DNA from: Chloroflexota bacterium
GTDB taxonomy: Bacteria > Chloroflexota > Anaerolineae > B4-G1
DNA length: 10,465 nt
Direction of reading: 5' to 3'
Assembly (NCBI GenBank): GCA_024232355.1
Contig: JAAEPW010000304.1
Location: forward strand, 1 to 10,465
In this document: in pieces, positions 1 to 6,803 of the stretch
How the letters are laid out: the number at the start of each line of letters is the position of its first letter
Numbering within the stretch: the first letter of the stretch is position 1
Notes under the pieces: model-generated
Database searches by the model: none
What the model was told of the DNA's origin: nothing
The model's input: the letters and a program-made list of their open reading frames with translations, nothing else
Position numbers and translations under genes: made by a program

Positions 1-137
1 GAACGTTTCAAAAACGAAAATACACGCTCAAAGAATGGTCCCCTTATTTCGAGATACTCGAATACAAAGAGCGGGGAGCGAGCAATTATCAAGATATGGT
101 GGTCATGAAACGGCGCAGCGTCGAACACAGCCAATAG
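1..137 (+). CDS. C-terminal end of a probable SAM-dependent methyltransferase (partial)
   Basis: The reading frame that starts at base 3 is open from the window edge to a TAG at 135-137 and gives 44 residues. The other two forward frames are also open for a while, but only this one gives a protein-like tail: it contains EWSPYFEILEYKERG followed by NYQDMVVMKRR. That pattern (hydrophobic 'W..YFEILEY', glycine, 'QD.VV..R') is what I know as the last two beta strands of many class I methyltransferases found among glycan genes. It could also be the end of another Rossmann-fold enzyme, since the catalytic part lies outside the window. The next gene begins 7 bp after the stop, which suggests co-transcription. 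Confidence 0.6.
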   Translation, partial: TFQKRKYTLKEWSPYFEILEYKERGASNYQDMVVMKRRSVEHSQ

Positions 138-144
138 ACAGACG

Positions 145-1377
145 ATGAATATTCTCCATGTGGTTCACGGATACCCTCCCGCAATTGGCGGAACTGAATT
201 TCTGTTCCAGCGGATTTCGGAGCAGTTGGTGGCCCAATATGGCGATCAAGTGACGGTTTTTACGACGAACGCCTACAACACTGACTTTTTTGTGAATCCC
301 GACGTGGCTGCCATTCTGCCTTGTGAGAACGAGGAGGCGAACGGGGTAAGGATACGCCGTTTTCCGGTCAATAATCGAATCGCATCACGCCTCGTGAGCT
401 TGCAACAAAGCGCCTACGATAATCAATGGCCGTTCAACGATATGCTGCGCACACTGTACCACGGTCCCATCTCGTGGCCGATGTTTGCGGCAATTCGGGA
501 TGCGCAAGCCGATGTGCTGTTAGCATCAGCGTTCCCGTTGCTGCACATGTATTATGCGGCCTTGGGCAAACGATTTAACCACATCCCACTGCTACTGTGC
601 GGCGCTCTTCATCCGGTGGACCGTTGGAGCTTTGACCGCCCCATCATCTACAAGGCTATCGCGGCTTGTGATATGTATCTTGCGTACACCACCTTTGAGC
701 GAGATCACGTGATTGCCAAGGGAGCCTGTCCCGCTAAAGTGCGGGTTACCGCGCCTGGCGTGGATGTTGAGCCGTTCGAGGCCGCCGATGGTACGGCGCT
801 GCGCCGACAATTTGGATGGGAAAATGCGCCGCTGGTCGTGTTTGTGGGCCAACAGGCCGCGCACAAAGGCATAGATACGCTTTACCACGCTATGCGCCTG
901 GTGTGGCGACAGTTGCCAGAGGCCAGACTGATCGTGGCTGGCGCGCGAACCGTCTATTCGCCACGTCTCGACCTCCTCTTGGAGTCATTCTCGCCACGAG
1001 AACGGGACCGTATTCAGCATATTTCAAACTTTAGTGAAGAAGAAAAACCGCAGATTTTCGCCGCCTGCGACGTGTTTGTCTCACCATCGGGAGCCGAATC
1101 GTTCGGACTCACCTTTGTCGAAGCATGGGCCGCTGGCAAGCCCGTCATTGGCTGCCGCAGTGGTGCGATTCCCACCGTGATTGACGAGTGGGAAAATGGC
1201 TTGCTCGTGCCGTATCAGGATGTACCGCAACTGGCTGCTGCTCTTTTAGAGTTACTGACAGACGATAGAATCCGTGAGCAGATGGGACGCCGGGGGAAAG
1301 AGAAAACCTTGACTCAATATACCTGGGATATCGCCGTCGCTCGTTTCAGGAACGTGTATGAGCAAGTCGCCGGGTAG
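145..1377 (+). CDS. Glycosyltransferase family 4 (group 1), GT-B fold
   Basis: The 410-residue product has the length and layout of a retaining GT4 enzyme, which transfers a sugar from a nucleotide-sugar donor to a growing glycan on the cytoplasmic side of the membrane. The N-terminal Rossmann half begins MNILHVVHGYPPAIGGTE, with the glycine-rich acceptor/donor loop at residues 14-18. The C-terminal donor half has VGQQAAHKGIDTL (234-246), the usual start of the nucleotide-binding half. SPSGAESFGLTFVEAWAAGK (313-332) carries the EX7E pair (Glu318 and Glu326) that contacts the nucleotide sugar. No signal peptide or membrane segment is seen. The ATG at 145 is kept because the protein starts right at the family's first beta strand. 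No clear ribosome binding site precedes it, so it may depend on coupling to the upstream gene, 7 bp away. Donor and acceptor cannot be told from sequence. Confidence 0.93.
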   Translation: MNILHVVHGYPPAIGGTEFLFQRISEQLVAQYGDQVTVFTTNAYNTDFFVNPDVAAILPCENEEANGVRIRRFPVNNRIASRLVSLQQSAYDNQWPFNDMLRTLYHGPISWPMFAAIRDAQADVLLASAFPLLHMYYAALGKRFNHIPLLLCGALHPVDRWSFDRPIIYKAIAACDMYLAYTTFERDHVIAKGACPAKVRVTAPGVDVEPFEAADGTALRRQFGWENAPLVVFVGQQAAHKGIDTLYHAMRLVWRQLPEARLIVAGARTVYSPRLDLLLESFSPRERDRIQHISNFSEEEKPQIFAACDVFVSPSGAESFGLTFVEAWAAGKPVIGCRSGAIPTVIDEWENGLLVPYQDVPQLAAALLELLTDDRIREQMGRRGKEKTLTQYTWDIAVARFRNVYEQVAG

Positions 1378-1385
1378 CTGATTGG

Positions 1386-3050
1386 ATGCAAACAAATATG
1401 AACCCCTTCTTGGACAACAACGAGTTCGATAACGGGGTCGAGGTCCCGTTGATCGTCCTCAAACTCTACTCGATGCTCGATCCTGCACTGAAATCTCGAT
1501 GGTGCGGTTCCGAGACCGCGACCGGGGATGACAGCTTTTTCGCCTGGCTCAATGCACCCGCCGACGCCGACACCCAGGGACGTGATGATCATCTGCCCGT
1601 CATCACAAACCTGGCACACCACATCTATGACGAGCGCCCTGATCTTCAAACAGTTTTCCCAGACTTGTTTGGAGAGGATCGACATCAATTTGCACACTGG
1701 TTCATCACACACGCACCAACTGAGTATGCTCTCGACAAAGTATTTCTTGAGCCTACGTACAGCGGTTGGTGGAACGCCTCCCGTCCATCAAAGGACAACG
1801 AGTGCGAGGAACCTTTAAAGATTTTCGTCGTTGGTACGCCAAAAGCTGGCAACACGTGGATGACTTATCTCCTCTCAACCATCTATGACTTGCCGCCAGT
1901 GACACTGCCAACCATTTTCGACGCGACCGTGACCGGCCAGGCCGGGACAAGTTGGGTGGTTTTACAACACTATAGGCTTGAGCCAGACATACTTGCCTGG
2001 GCAAAGCAACACAGGGCGCTATTCGTCACTATGATGCGTCACCCTGGGGATGTGTTGGTGTCGCTGTGGCACATGATGCGCAACAAGTCCCACGATCCTG
2101 ACGCTGATTTGCGCTTTGTGCAATTTCTTATGCGCGACGACAATCAGATGGACGAGCATACAGTTCACTACGTCAAAGAACATTTTAATGAAATAGTGCA
2201 ACTTTCGCTGGACTGGGCGAATTCGGGGGTATCATTTATCGTGCGCTACGAAGATTTGTGGCGTGACCCGGTCACGACGCTCGCGCGTTTGACCAACAGT
2301 ATACGTCCTGTCAGTTCAGACCGAATCGCGAGTGCCATTGATCTATGCGACATCAATATGTTACGCAAGCTGCGTGATGATCCCCAGGGTAAGTTTTTTC
2401 GCAAGGGCGGCCCTGGCAGTTGGCGGCGTGAATTGCCAGACAACGTCGTCGACGTTTTTCGTCACCACAAACCTTACCCCACCTTGTTCCAGCATTTGGG
2501 GTACACGCTCGACCCTCACGATCCATTGATCGACGCACTGGCAAAGCCGCGTGTCTCCACCAACCCTTTTGTGGACAAAAGCAGGTTTGACAGTGGAATC
2601 GAGGTGCCAACGATCGTCATCAAACACTACCTGATGCTCGACCCTGCACTCAAGTCTCGGTGGCGTGGTTCCGAAACCGCGACATCGGGGGATAGTTTTT
2701 TTGCCTGGCTCAATGCACCTGTTGATGTAGATGTTCGCCGACGTGATAATGCGCCCACCATCACAAATCTGGGTCATTATATCTATACCAGGCGTCCTGA
2801 TCTTGGAACAGCTTTCCCAGACCTGTTCGGAGAGGACCGCCACCGCTTTGTACATTGGTTCATCACGCGCGCACAAACCGAGTATGCTCTCGACGACGCA
2901 TTTCTTGAGCCTGTACGTAACAGCATACGAATTATTTCACCGGACGTCCTTGATGCAGGCAACATCATTCCTGCATTTGTATTTTTATTGCGTCGCAAGC
3001 TATCGTCGTTGCTGGAAAAAGTACGCGCCTGGAGGGATCGAACGGGGTAA
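1386..3050 (+). CDS. PAPS-dependent sulfotransferase flanked by two copies of a ~117-residue module
   Basis: This 554-residue protein has a sulfotransferase domain at about residues 143-380. It would move a sulfuryl group from PAPS to a hydroxyl or amine, probably on a glycan given the neighbours. The PAPS 5'-phosphosulfate loop is TPKAGNTW (151-158), and the 3'-phosphate site is RHPGDVLVS (218-226). RYEDLWRDP (287-295) and FFRKGGPGSWR (337-347) are further family signatures. Residues 6-123 and 393-509 are two copies of another module, about 72% identical by hand alignment (84 matches, one gap). Each copy contains FFAWLNAP, RPDL.T.FPDLFGEDR, HWFIT and TEYALD. I know such segments as linkers in multi-domain glycan enzymes; their function is not known to me. 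The last 45 residues include a short hydrophobic stretch and RRKLSSLLEK. Sulfotransferases are usually around 250-350 residues, so the extra length is the modules. The start is ATG 1386, 8 bp after the previous stop; ATG 1398 (Met5) is possible, and neither has a strong ribosome site. Confidence 0.88.
   Translation: MQTNMNPFLDNNEFDNGVEVPLIVLKLYSMLDPALKSRWCGSETATGDDSFFAWLNAPADADTQGRDDHLPVITNLAHHIYDERPDLQTVFPDLFGEDRHQFAHWFITHAPTEYALDKVFLEPTYSGWWNASRPSKDNECEEPLKIFVVGTPKAGNTWMTYLLSTIYDLPPVTLPTIFDATVTGQAGTSWVVLQHYRLEPDILAWAKQHRALFVTMMRHPGDVLVSLWHMMRNKSHDPDADLRFVQFLMRDDNQMDEHTVHYVKEHFNEIVQLSLDWANSGVSFIVRYEDLWRDPVTTLARLTNSIRPVSSDRIASAIDLCDINMLRKLRDDPQGKFFRKGGPGSWRRELPDNVVDVFRHHKPYPTLFQHLGYTLDPHDPLIDALAKPRVSTNPFVDKSRFDSGIEVPTIVIKHYLMLDPALKSRWRGSETATSGDSFFAWLNAPVDVDVRRRDNAPTITNLGHYIYTRRPDLGTAFPDLFGEDRHRFVHWFITRAQTEYALDDAFLEPVRNSIRIISPDVLDAGNIIPAFVFLLRRKLSSLLEKVRAWRDRTG
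1401..1754 (+). repeat. Intragenic module, copy 1 (residues 6-123 of the sulfotransferase)
   Basis: This is the first copy of a coding repeat, running from NPFLD to VFLEP. It matches 2562-2912 in the same frame, with one extra codon near residue 69. The DNA is clearly alike over long stretches, for example around the ALKSRW, FFAWLNAP, FPDLFGEDR and EYALD codons. By eye roughly three quarters of bases agree. The same register of stops on the opposite strand also produces two look-alike antisense ORFs. Confidence 0.9.
2562..2912 (+). repeat. Intragenic module, copy 2 (residues 393-509 of the sulfotransferase)
   Basis: This is the second copy of the module, from NPFVD to AFLEP, placed directly after the sulfotransferase domain. 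It lies 1161 bp downstream of copy 1 at its left end and 1158 bp at its right end, because of a one-codon deletion. After the shared FLEP the two copies diverge at once: copy 1 leads into the catalytic domain and copy 2 into a short tail that ends the protein. Confidence 0.9.
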
Positions 3051-3055
3051 CCCTG

Positions 3056-3080
3056 GGGATCGTTCATCTGAATAACGCCT
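3056..3080. repeat. Short intergenic repeat, uninterrupted form
   Basis: GGGATCGTTCA (3056-3066) is followed directly by TCTGAATAACGCCT (3067-3080). The first block recurs exactly at 6684-6694, and the second recurs with one mismatch at 6775-6788, in the same order and strand. A third shared word, GGAGATTC, lies at 3113-3120 and 6794-6801, just before each start codon. The junction reads TTCA-TC-TGAA, a small dyad. A shared leader or regulatory element is the simplest reading. Confidence 0.6.
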
Positions 3081-3111
3081 ACCTTCATCTCGCCTTTTGT
3101 ATCGGTAATTC

Positions 3112-3117
3112 AGGAGA
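3112..3117 (+). promoter_or_regulatory. Ribosome binding site of the GT-C gene
   Basis: AGGAGA stands 8 bases before the ATG at 3126, a strong Shine-Dalgarno match at normal spacing. It fixes this start. The 75-bp gap before the gene is wider than the preceding ones, so an internal promoter is possible, but I see no convincing -35/-10 pair there. Confidence 0.75.
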
Positions 3118-3125
3118 TTCACTCT

Positions 3126-5774
3126 ATGCTTTGGACTATCTTGTTTCTGCTAACAGTGCTGCTAAATAGCTGGCTATTTTGGATTCTAACTCGGAACCGC
3201 TGTTCTACCCAATCACGTGACGCCAGCACCACAACGCCAGAAGACATATTCATCGCTATAGTCGTGATGCTCGTCTTGATCTCCTGGTTGGGATTGCTGC
3301 TGGCAGAACTAGGGTTATTCTCACTTGCGGCCTTGACCGGGACACTGATCGCCGTGGCGCTGGGGCTGATCGTGTGGCTCAGGAAGCGCCAGGTACCCTT
3401 TCGCCCGTCAAGCACCTTGCGCCTGGATCGCTTTGACGCCATGGCCGTATTGGTTGCTGTGATCATTGGGGTTCTGTATGCCCGCCCATCTGAGTGGATC
3501 GGCGGCGGCGACGATCCGGCTGTCTATGTGAGCATTGGCGTCAATATTGCGCGCACAGGAAGTATTCTGATCCACGACCAAACGCTGGATGACATTGATC
3601 CCGAACAAATGCAAGCCTTGCTTTACATAACCGAGCCTGCGCTTGGTCACGAGGGCGTATTGTTCCCCGGCTTTTACCTGCAAGACCGAGATCGTGGCAT
3701 GGTGGTTCCACAGTTCTTTCACGTCTTTCCCGTGTGGATAGCCATCCTGTACAGTATTGGGGGAATTGGGTTGGCTATGTTTGCCACGCCGCTCTTTGGC
3801 TGGCTATCTGTGCTCACGATCTATCTGATCGGTCGGCGGCTGATCCATCCTGGGGCCGGTGTGCTGGCTATGGCACTGCTGGGACTGAATATCAGCCAAT
3901 TATGGTTTTCCCGTGTTCCTTTTGCCGACATCGTTCTCCAATTCTGCCTGCTGGGCGGCTTTTGGACGCTGGCGCTGCTCGTCGAGCGGGATGAGCAAGA
4001 ACACCCGTCAGCCATTCCAATCGCTCTCTTGAGTGGTGCTTGCTTTGGCCTTTGCCATCTGGTCAAAGCGGACGCATTTGTCGTCCCCGTTGTCGTCTTT
4101 GGGTTTGTGGCGTGTAACTGGCTGATGGGTATGCTCCGCCGCTCTCACGTCTACTTTCTGGGCGTTTATGTACTGTTGACTGTTCACGCGGTGCTGCATG
4201 GCTATCTGTTTTCTCTGCCGTACATCACCGCCCTTTTCACAGAATATTCAAAGTATATACAGCTTGCGCGAAAAGGATTGATCCTCATCCTGCCCTTGCT
4301 CTTGCTGGTCGCCTGGCAGAGAGAGCGAGTGGCGCGATTTGTGACCGATCTGGCGCAGCATCGGGAGAAACTGGGACGGATTTTTGTCCTATTCGTTTTG
4401 CTTCTCAGTCTTTATGCTTACTTTGTCCGACCTTTCCGCGCGGACCTGGGGGCGATGGCCGAAGAGGATTGGGCGAGGAAAGGAGCAGTGACCAATTGGC
4501 TTCGCCCGCTGGCTACAACGCCTGGAATGTGGGGACCCAGCCCTGACAAGTTGGGACGCACTTTTGTCGAAGAAGGAATCGTGCGCCTGGGTTGGTATTT
4601 CACTCCGTTGGGCGTCTGGTTGGGTGTCGTGGGCTTTGTCTATTGGGTCACAACAAAGTTGACGTTAAAATCCGCCCCCTTGTTGGGAGGCGCTTTTCTG
4701 GGCGCCATTATCGCCTTTTACCGGGGGGCAATTATGGCGCGCTATTTCTGGGCTTTTAAGCGGTATGTTCCGCTAGTTGTCCCAACTTTTGTGCTCTTTG
4801 TCGCGTTTCTCTTGCACCGGCTGTGGCCGACCGATCGCTCCCGCTGGCAGGGGGCAATTCTGCCTCTTTTCGCCGCCTGTTTCCTGTTGACATCTTTCAT
4901 TGGCGGCAGTATGATGTTCTGGGAGCACGTCGAATTCGAGGGAGCAATCGAGGATATAGCCACACTGTCGAACAGTCTGCCCCAAGATAGTGTCCTCTTG
5001 TTCCACTTTTCGAGCATCGGATTTCGGCTCAGCACTCCTATGACCTACCTTTACGGCCACGACGCATTCATGGTCTATCAGGAATATATGCACGATCCAC
5101 GTCTACACGAGCTTATCACGGGGTGGTACGAACAGGAACGTCCAGTGTACTGGCTTACACCTTTGTGCAGTCCCCTGGATGGCGATCAATCATCTTTCAA
5201 GGTGAGCGATTCCACCATCCACTGGCCCCATATTATACCTACCCTCGATCAGTTGCCAGATCACATTTCCGCTTTTGACTCGCGGCTTTGTATCTACCGT
5301 TTGGCGGATACAGAGCACATGCCCCTCCACGACCTGGACGTCAATTTCGATGACCAGATCAGATTGCGCGGGTACAAGTTATACCTAGATTATGGCGATC
5401 ACACGGTCGCCGGTGGCAAAGTCTATCTCGTCCTCTACTGGGAAGCGCAGCAAGATATAGATGCAGATTACGTGGTGTTCACCCACGTGCTCGATAATCA
5501 ATCGAACGTGTGGGGGCAGATGGACGACCAGCCGGTGGGCGGCGCGCGTCCCACCAGTAGTTGGAAAGCAGGCCAAGTCATCGCTGACCCCATCCTGATT
5601 CCCATCCAGCCGGATACATCTCCCGGCGAGTATACACTTCAGGTGGGGCTGTATAGCTGGCCCGAGATCGAACGGCTGCCCGTTCTGGACGATCTGGGCC
5701 AACCCATCAACGATCACGTTGTTCTGGAAACGATCACAATCACTCACAGTGTTCTAGAGATCTCCGCTCCATAA
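3126..5774 (+). CDS. Multi-pass GT-C (PMT/ArnT-like) membrane glycosyltransferase with C-terminal beta domain
   Basis: The 882-residue protein starts with a hydrophobic helix (3-22) and has many more through about residue 595, for example 41-60, 67-85, 104-118, 203-236, 298-333, 343-364, 384-397, 417-433, 488-508, 516-532, 547-564 and 577-597. The loop after the fourth helix reads GGGDDPAVYVSIG (126-138). An acidic pair in this position is typical of GT-C enzymes, which take sugars from polyprenyl-phosphate donors on the outer face of the membrane. Residues about 735-880 form a beta-rich domain with LRGYKLYLD, LYWEA, DYVVFTHVLD, PTSSWKAGQ and PGEYTLQVGLY. I know this pattern as an accessory domain at the end of such proteins in Chloroflexota. 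The GT2 gene 30 bp downstream could make the lipid-linked donor. An alternative is a membrane protein of the same fold without transferase activity. Confidence 0.82.
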   Translation: MLWTILFLLTVLLNSWLFWILTRNRCSTQSRDASTTTPEDIFIAIVVMLVLISWLGLLLAELGLFSLAALTGTLIAVALGLIVWLRKRQVPFRPSSTLRLDRFDAMAVLVAVIIGVLYARPSEWIGGGDDPAVYVSIGVNIARTGSILIHDQTLDDIDPEQMQALLYITEPALGHEGVLFPGFYLQDRDRGMVVPQFFHVFPVWIAILYSIGGIGLAMFATPLFGWLSVLTIYLIGRRLIHPGAGVLAMALLGLNISQLWFSRVPFADIVLQFCLLGGFWTLALLVERDEQEHPSAIPIALLSGACFGLCHLVKADAFVVPVVVFGFVACNWLMGMLRRSHVYFLGVYVLLTVHAVLHGYLFSLPYITALFTEYSKYIQLARKGLILILPLLLLVAWQRERVARFVTDLAQHREKLGRIFVLFVLLLSLYAYFVRPFRADLGAMAEEDWARKGAVTNWLRPLATTPGMWGPSPDKLGRTFVEEGIVRLGWYFTPLGVWLGVVGFVYWVTTKLTLKSAPLLGGAFLGAIIAFYRGAIMARYFWAFKRYVPLVVPTFVLFVAFLLHRLWPTDRSRWQGAILPLFAACFLLTSFIGGSMMFWEHVEFEGAIEDIATLSNSLPQDSVLLFHFSSIGFRLSTPMTYLYGHDAFMVYQEYMHDPRLHELITGWYEQERPVYWLTPLCSPLDGDQSSFKVSDSTIHWPHIIPTLDQLPDHISAFDSRLCIYRLADTEHMPLHDLDVNFDDQIRLRGYKLYLDYGDHTVAGGKVYLVLYWEAQQDIDADYVVFTHVLDNQSNVWGQMDDQPVGGARPTSSWKAGQVIADPILIPIQPDTSPGEYTLQVGLYSWPEIERLPVLDDLGQPINDHVVLETITITHSVLEISAP

Positions 5775-5804
5775 TCGCACTGTGGGGAAAAAGGCGAAAA
5801 AGAT

Positions 5805-6683
5805 ATGTCCTTGGACACCGAATTAGCAGCAACAATTGTCATACCGGCCTACAATGAGCAAGGAAGCATTGGACCTACCCTCGACCACATTCAGCAAGTG
5901 ATGGAAGACAGCGGCATTGTCTACCAATTACTCGTCGTGGACGATGGCTCCACTGATGGCACGGCAGAGATCGCACAGTCAAAAGGTGTGGAGGTGCTCG
6001 AATATTCCACCAACCAGGGATATGGAGCGGCGCTCAAGAGGGGCATACGGCACGCGCGCCACGAGATCATTGTCATCACGGATGCCGACGGGACCTATCC
6101 GAACGAAGAGATCCCACGCTTGCTGGAATTGATGACCAGTCACGACATGGTGGTTGGCGCGCGCACGGGGGAGGAGGTTCACATCCCTCTCGTAAGACGT
6201 CCGGCCAAATGGTTCATCAATGCGTTGGCAAACTATTTGTCACGCACGCGCATTCCCGATCTCAACTCTGGCCTGAGAGCTTTTCGCAAGCGCATTGCGC
6301 TCGGCTTTTTTCCCATCCTGCCTGCCGGTTTCTCTTTCACCACGACGATCACACTGGCAATGCTCGCCAATGACTACTCGGTCAAATACATCCCCATCGA
6401 CTATCACCGCCGGGTGGGCAAGTCCAAGATTCGTCCGATCCACGACACACTGAACTTTACCTTGTTGATCCTGCGCACGATCACTTATTACGCGCCGTTA
6501 CGGGTCTTTTTGCCGCTCAGCGCTTTTCTGTTCCTACTTGGGGTTACAGTTGGCCTGTACTCGTTTTTCGTCTTGGGGCGTCTGATGGACGTGACGACAG
6601 TGCTGCTGGTACTCTCGTCGCTCCAGGTCGCCACGACCGGCTTGCTGGCTGATATGGTAGACAAGCGCACACCACGTTTTTGA
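5805..6683 (+). CDS. GT2 polyprenyl-phosphate sugar synthase-like glycosyltransferase (DPM1/GtrB type)
   Basis: The 292-residue protein has a GT-A domain followed by two membrane helices (about 233-254 and 262-283), the layout of enzymes that move a sugar from a nucleotide sugar to dolichyl or undecaprenyl phosphate. The N-terminus has TIVIPAYNEQGSI (10-22). The nucleotide-binding DDGSTDGT is at 46-53, and the metal-binding DADGTYP is at 93-99. DLNSGLRAFRK (152-162) and YHRRVGKSKIRP (200-211) are the acceptor-side signatures of the DPM1-like branch. The start at 5805 follows a purine-rich stretch with AAGGCG at 5791-5796. It lies 30 bp behind the GT-C gene, which probably uses its product. 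Which sugar is carried cannot be read from the sequence. Confidence 0.88.
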   Translation: MSLDTELAATIVIPAYNEQGSIGPTLDHIQQVMEDSGIVYQLLVVDDGSTDGTAEIAQSKGVEVLEYSTNQGYGAALKRGIRHARHEIIVITDADGTYPNEEIPRLLELMTSHDMVVGARTGEEVHIPLVRRPAKWFINALANYLSRTRIPDLNSGLRAFRKRIALGFFPILPAGFSFTTTITLAMLANDYSVKYIPIDYHRRVGKSKIRPIHDTLNFTLLILRTITYYAPLRVFLPLSAFLFLLGVTVGLYSFFVLGRLMDVTTVLLVLSSLQVATTGLLADMVDKRTPRF

Positions 6684-6690
6684 GGGATCG

Positions 6691-6780
6691 TTCAAAAATA
6701 ACTTTGGTGTCTTGATATGCGTTTCGCGAGTAAAAGTTTTGCACGCAAAATTACGCAAATAGTATGACGTTGCTTCTGAA
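6691..6780. other. Possible small inserted element with imperfect terminal inverted repeats
   Basis: The segment that splits the repeat (6695-6774) together with its edges begins TTCAAAAATAAC (6691-6702) and ends GTTGCTTCTGAA (6769-6780). The second is the reverse complement of the first at 9 of 12 positions. This could be a miniature element or a long stem with a large loop. It is too short to code for anything, and I see no clear target-site duplication, so insertion is only one reading; loss from the other copy is another. Confidence 0.35.
6737..6759. promoter_or_regulatory. Possible operator: dyad plus tandem ACGCAAA
   Basis: TTTTGC-AC-GCAAAA (6737-6750) is a perfect six-base dyad around a two-base centre. 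ACGCAAA occurs at 6743-6749 and again at 6753-6759, exactly 10 bp apart, so both would face the same side of the helix. That is how protein binding sites are often arranged. No regulator is encoded in the window and the match to a known site is unknown. Confidence 0.25.
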
Positions 6781-6793
6781 CAACGCCTGATAT

Positions 6794-6801
6794 GGAGATT
6801 C
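6794..6801 (+). promoter_or_regulatory. Ribosome binding site deciding the start at 6804
   Basis: GGAGATTC precedes ATG 6804 with six bases between GGAG and the ATG. The same word precedes the GT-C gene at 3113-3120. This favours 6804 over the in-frame ATG at 6792, which would lie before the ribosome site. Confidence 0.6.
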
Positions 6802-6803
6802 GA

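Larger units (their letters stand above)
6684..6788. repeat. Short intergenic repeat, interrupted form
   Basis: GGGATCGTTCA (6684-6694) and TCTGAACAACGCCT (6775-6788) are the two blocks that lie side by side at 3056-3080. Here 80 bp separate them. An 11-base exact match and a 13-of-14 match in the same order, in two gaps of about 100 bp, are very unlikely by chance. Confidence 0.6.

Noticed and set aside
1314..2876. Two minus-strand ORFs (1314-1712 and 2361-2876) with similar translations
   Set aside because: They look like a conserved gene pair, but the similarity comes only from the duplicated module on the plus strand, which they overlap antisense in the same register. Nothing else supports them.
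6712..6740. TTGATA at 6712-6717 as a -35 box
   Set aside because: At normal spacing the -10 position reads AGTTTT, which is not a credible match; TAGTAT at 6760-6765 is too far away for this -35.
6792..6794. ATG 6792 as the start of the toroid gene
   Set aside because: It lies before the GGAG ribosome site that fits ATG 6804, and no ribosome site precedes it; the four extra residues add nothing family-like. It cannot be excluded.
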